Shown here in pieces: positions 7,002 through 7,461 of a stretch of DNA of 7,461 nucleotides. How positions within the stretch are numbered: position 1 is the first letter of the stretch; each line of letters opens with the position of its first letter. This DNA comes from Candidatus Babeliales bacterium (GTDB lineage Bacteria > Babelota > Babeliae > Babelales > JANWKD01). Both the position numbers and the translations under genes were made by a program. Below the pieces are notes generated by a model that was not told where the DNA came from, made no database searches, and worked only from the letters and a program-made list of their open reading frames with translations. The stretch is taken from NCBI GenBank assembly GCA_025451595.1, contig JANWKD010000003.1, positions 1 to 7,461 on the forward strand, given 5' to 3'.

Positions 7002-7024
7002 TTACAAAAAACAACACTTTGTAA
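7002..7024. repeat. Inverted repeat TTACAAA-9-TTTGTAA upstream of the WD40 gene
   Basis: Seven-base arms at 7002-7008 and 7018-7024 flank a 9-nt spacer, 30 to 52 bp upstream of the ATG at 6972. The arms share TTACAA/TTGTAA with the palindrome over the dnaN promoter. It could be an operator or a chance match in A+T-rich DNA; no convincing promoter could be placed with it. Confidence 0.35.
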
Positions 7025-7026
7025 AA

Positions 7027-7059
7027 CATATTTTTATATTATAAAAATATAAAAATATG
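7027..7059 (-). terminator. 14-bp A/T hairpin after the truncated WD40 gene (terminator-like)
   Basis: Arms 7027-7040 and 7046-7059 pair perfectly around a 5-nt loop, and only the outermost pair is G-C. It begins 8 bp beyond the stop codon and is followed on the minus strand by four T residues, which fits weak intrinsic termination. It shares CATATTTTT/AAAAATATG arm sequence with the hairpin behind the next WD gene. Confidence 0.5.
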
Positions 7060-7067
7060 CGCTTTTT

Positions 7068-7461
7068 TTAAAAAGATTCTGGTAAAATAAGATCGGCAAT
7101 ATCCCAAGTTTTTATGGTAAAATCCCACGAAGCCGATGCTATCTGATCATCAGATATTTGAGTTAATGCGCACACACCATTGGTGTGTTCTTGTATTGTT
7201 TTAACTTCTTCGCATCTTGCTACATCCCATACCTTTATGGTGTTGTCGCTCGATGCAGACACAAGAATATCATTGGGTAGTGCAATTAATGAATTCACTG
7301 CTCCCTTATGACCTTTTAGTGTCCTAATTTTTTTGCCTTTTCCAATGTCCCATATTTTTATAGTATGATCATCCGATGCAGATGCTAGAAGATTGTTTGA
7401 TAGCTCAACGAGTGATCCTACCGTATTTCTATGTCCTGATAACGTTTTAATTTTTCTTGAA
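7068..7461 (-). CDS. WD40 repeat protein, last three blades (N terminus beyond window)
   Basis: The open frame runs to the window edge; 130 codons and the stop are visible. A GTG at 7296-7298 would give a short ORF but lies inside a blade, so it is not the true start. Three near-perfect WD40 repeats have an exact 41-residue period: GH at visible residues 9-10 and 50-51 (EH at 91-92), and WD at 37-38, 78-79 and 119-120, each within the pattern SASxDxTIKxWD. A preceding TIKTL-like fragment (RKIKTL, 2-7) shows at least one more blade upstream. The protein stops ten residues after the last WD, so ring closure would need a strand from the N terminus. WD40 propellers bind proteins or peptides, and the ligand cannot be read from sequence. 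These are classic WD repeats, unlike the DG-turn repeats of the next gene downstream, so recent tandem duplication is unlikely. An A/T hairpin follows the stop. Confidence 0.9.
   Translation of the reverse strand, partial: SRKIKTLSGHRNTVGSLVELSNNLLASASDDHTIKIWDIGKGKKIRTLKGHKGAVNSLIALPNDILVSASSDNTIKVWDVARCEEVKTIQEHTNGVCALTQISDDQIASASWDFTIKTWDIADLILPESF

Noticed and set aside
7068..7298. 76-residue WD40 mini-protein starting at GTG 7298
   Set aside because: The same frame stays open to the window edge with a further full WD40 blade, so the GTG is an internal valine.

Overview
Every gene in this window lies on the minus strand, so the map is read from high to low coordinates. The intergenic DNA is strongly A+T-rich. 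The order is: 5'-truncated WD40 propeller gene (7068-7461), signal-bearing seven-bladed WD40-like gene (5749-6972), prolyl-tRNA synthetase proS (4195-5613), Xer tyrosine recombinase (3282-4178), exported protein of unknown function (2277-3161), sliding clamp dnaN (976-2106), and recF (1-962, cut at its C terminus by the window edge). There is no tRNA, rRNA, CRISPR array or insertion sequence, and no gene-free stretch longer than 300 bases.

The housekeeping genes are clearly bacterial: a three-domain beta clamp, RecF, and a XerD-length recombinase with all six catalytic residues. ProRS is the compact archaeal/eukaryotic-type enzyme with a C-terminal cysteine-rich domain and terminal tyrosine. 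Two beta-propeller genes and an exported orphan sit beside them. A+T-rich DNA, short N-terminal export signals on orphan proteins and several WD-repeat proteins would fit a host-associated lineage with a reduced genome, such as Candidatus Dependentiae (TM6). This placement is inference from overall character; no diagnostic marker is present.

Three transcription units seem likely. (1) The two WD genes are separated by 97 bp and each is followed within about 10 bp by an almost pure A/T hairpin. (2) proS and xerD are 16 bp apart, behind a sigma70-like promoter (TTTACT-17-TATACT). (3) dnaN and recF are 13 bp apart, behind a second sigma70-like promoter (TTTACA-17-TACAAT). The -10 box of the dnaN promoter lies inside a perfect 16-bp palindrome, which is the most suggestive regulatory signal here. 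The exported orphan has 120 bp upstream and about 170 bp downstream and may be transcribed alone.

Functionally, dnaN-recF (replication clamp and gap-repair loader) and xerD (chromosome dimer resolution) form a chromosome-maintenance cluster. It is split from its usual neighbour dnaA, at least within this window. I do not see a clear new multi-gene system. The best leads are the palindrome-controlled dnaN promoter, the paired A/T hairpins behind the WD genes, the exported propeller with an F-box-like stretch, and a basic RxL motif at the mature N terminus of the exported orphan.
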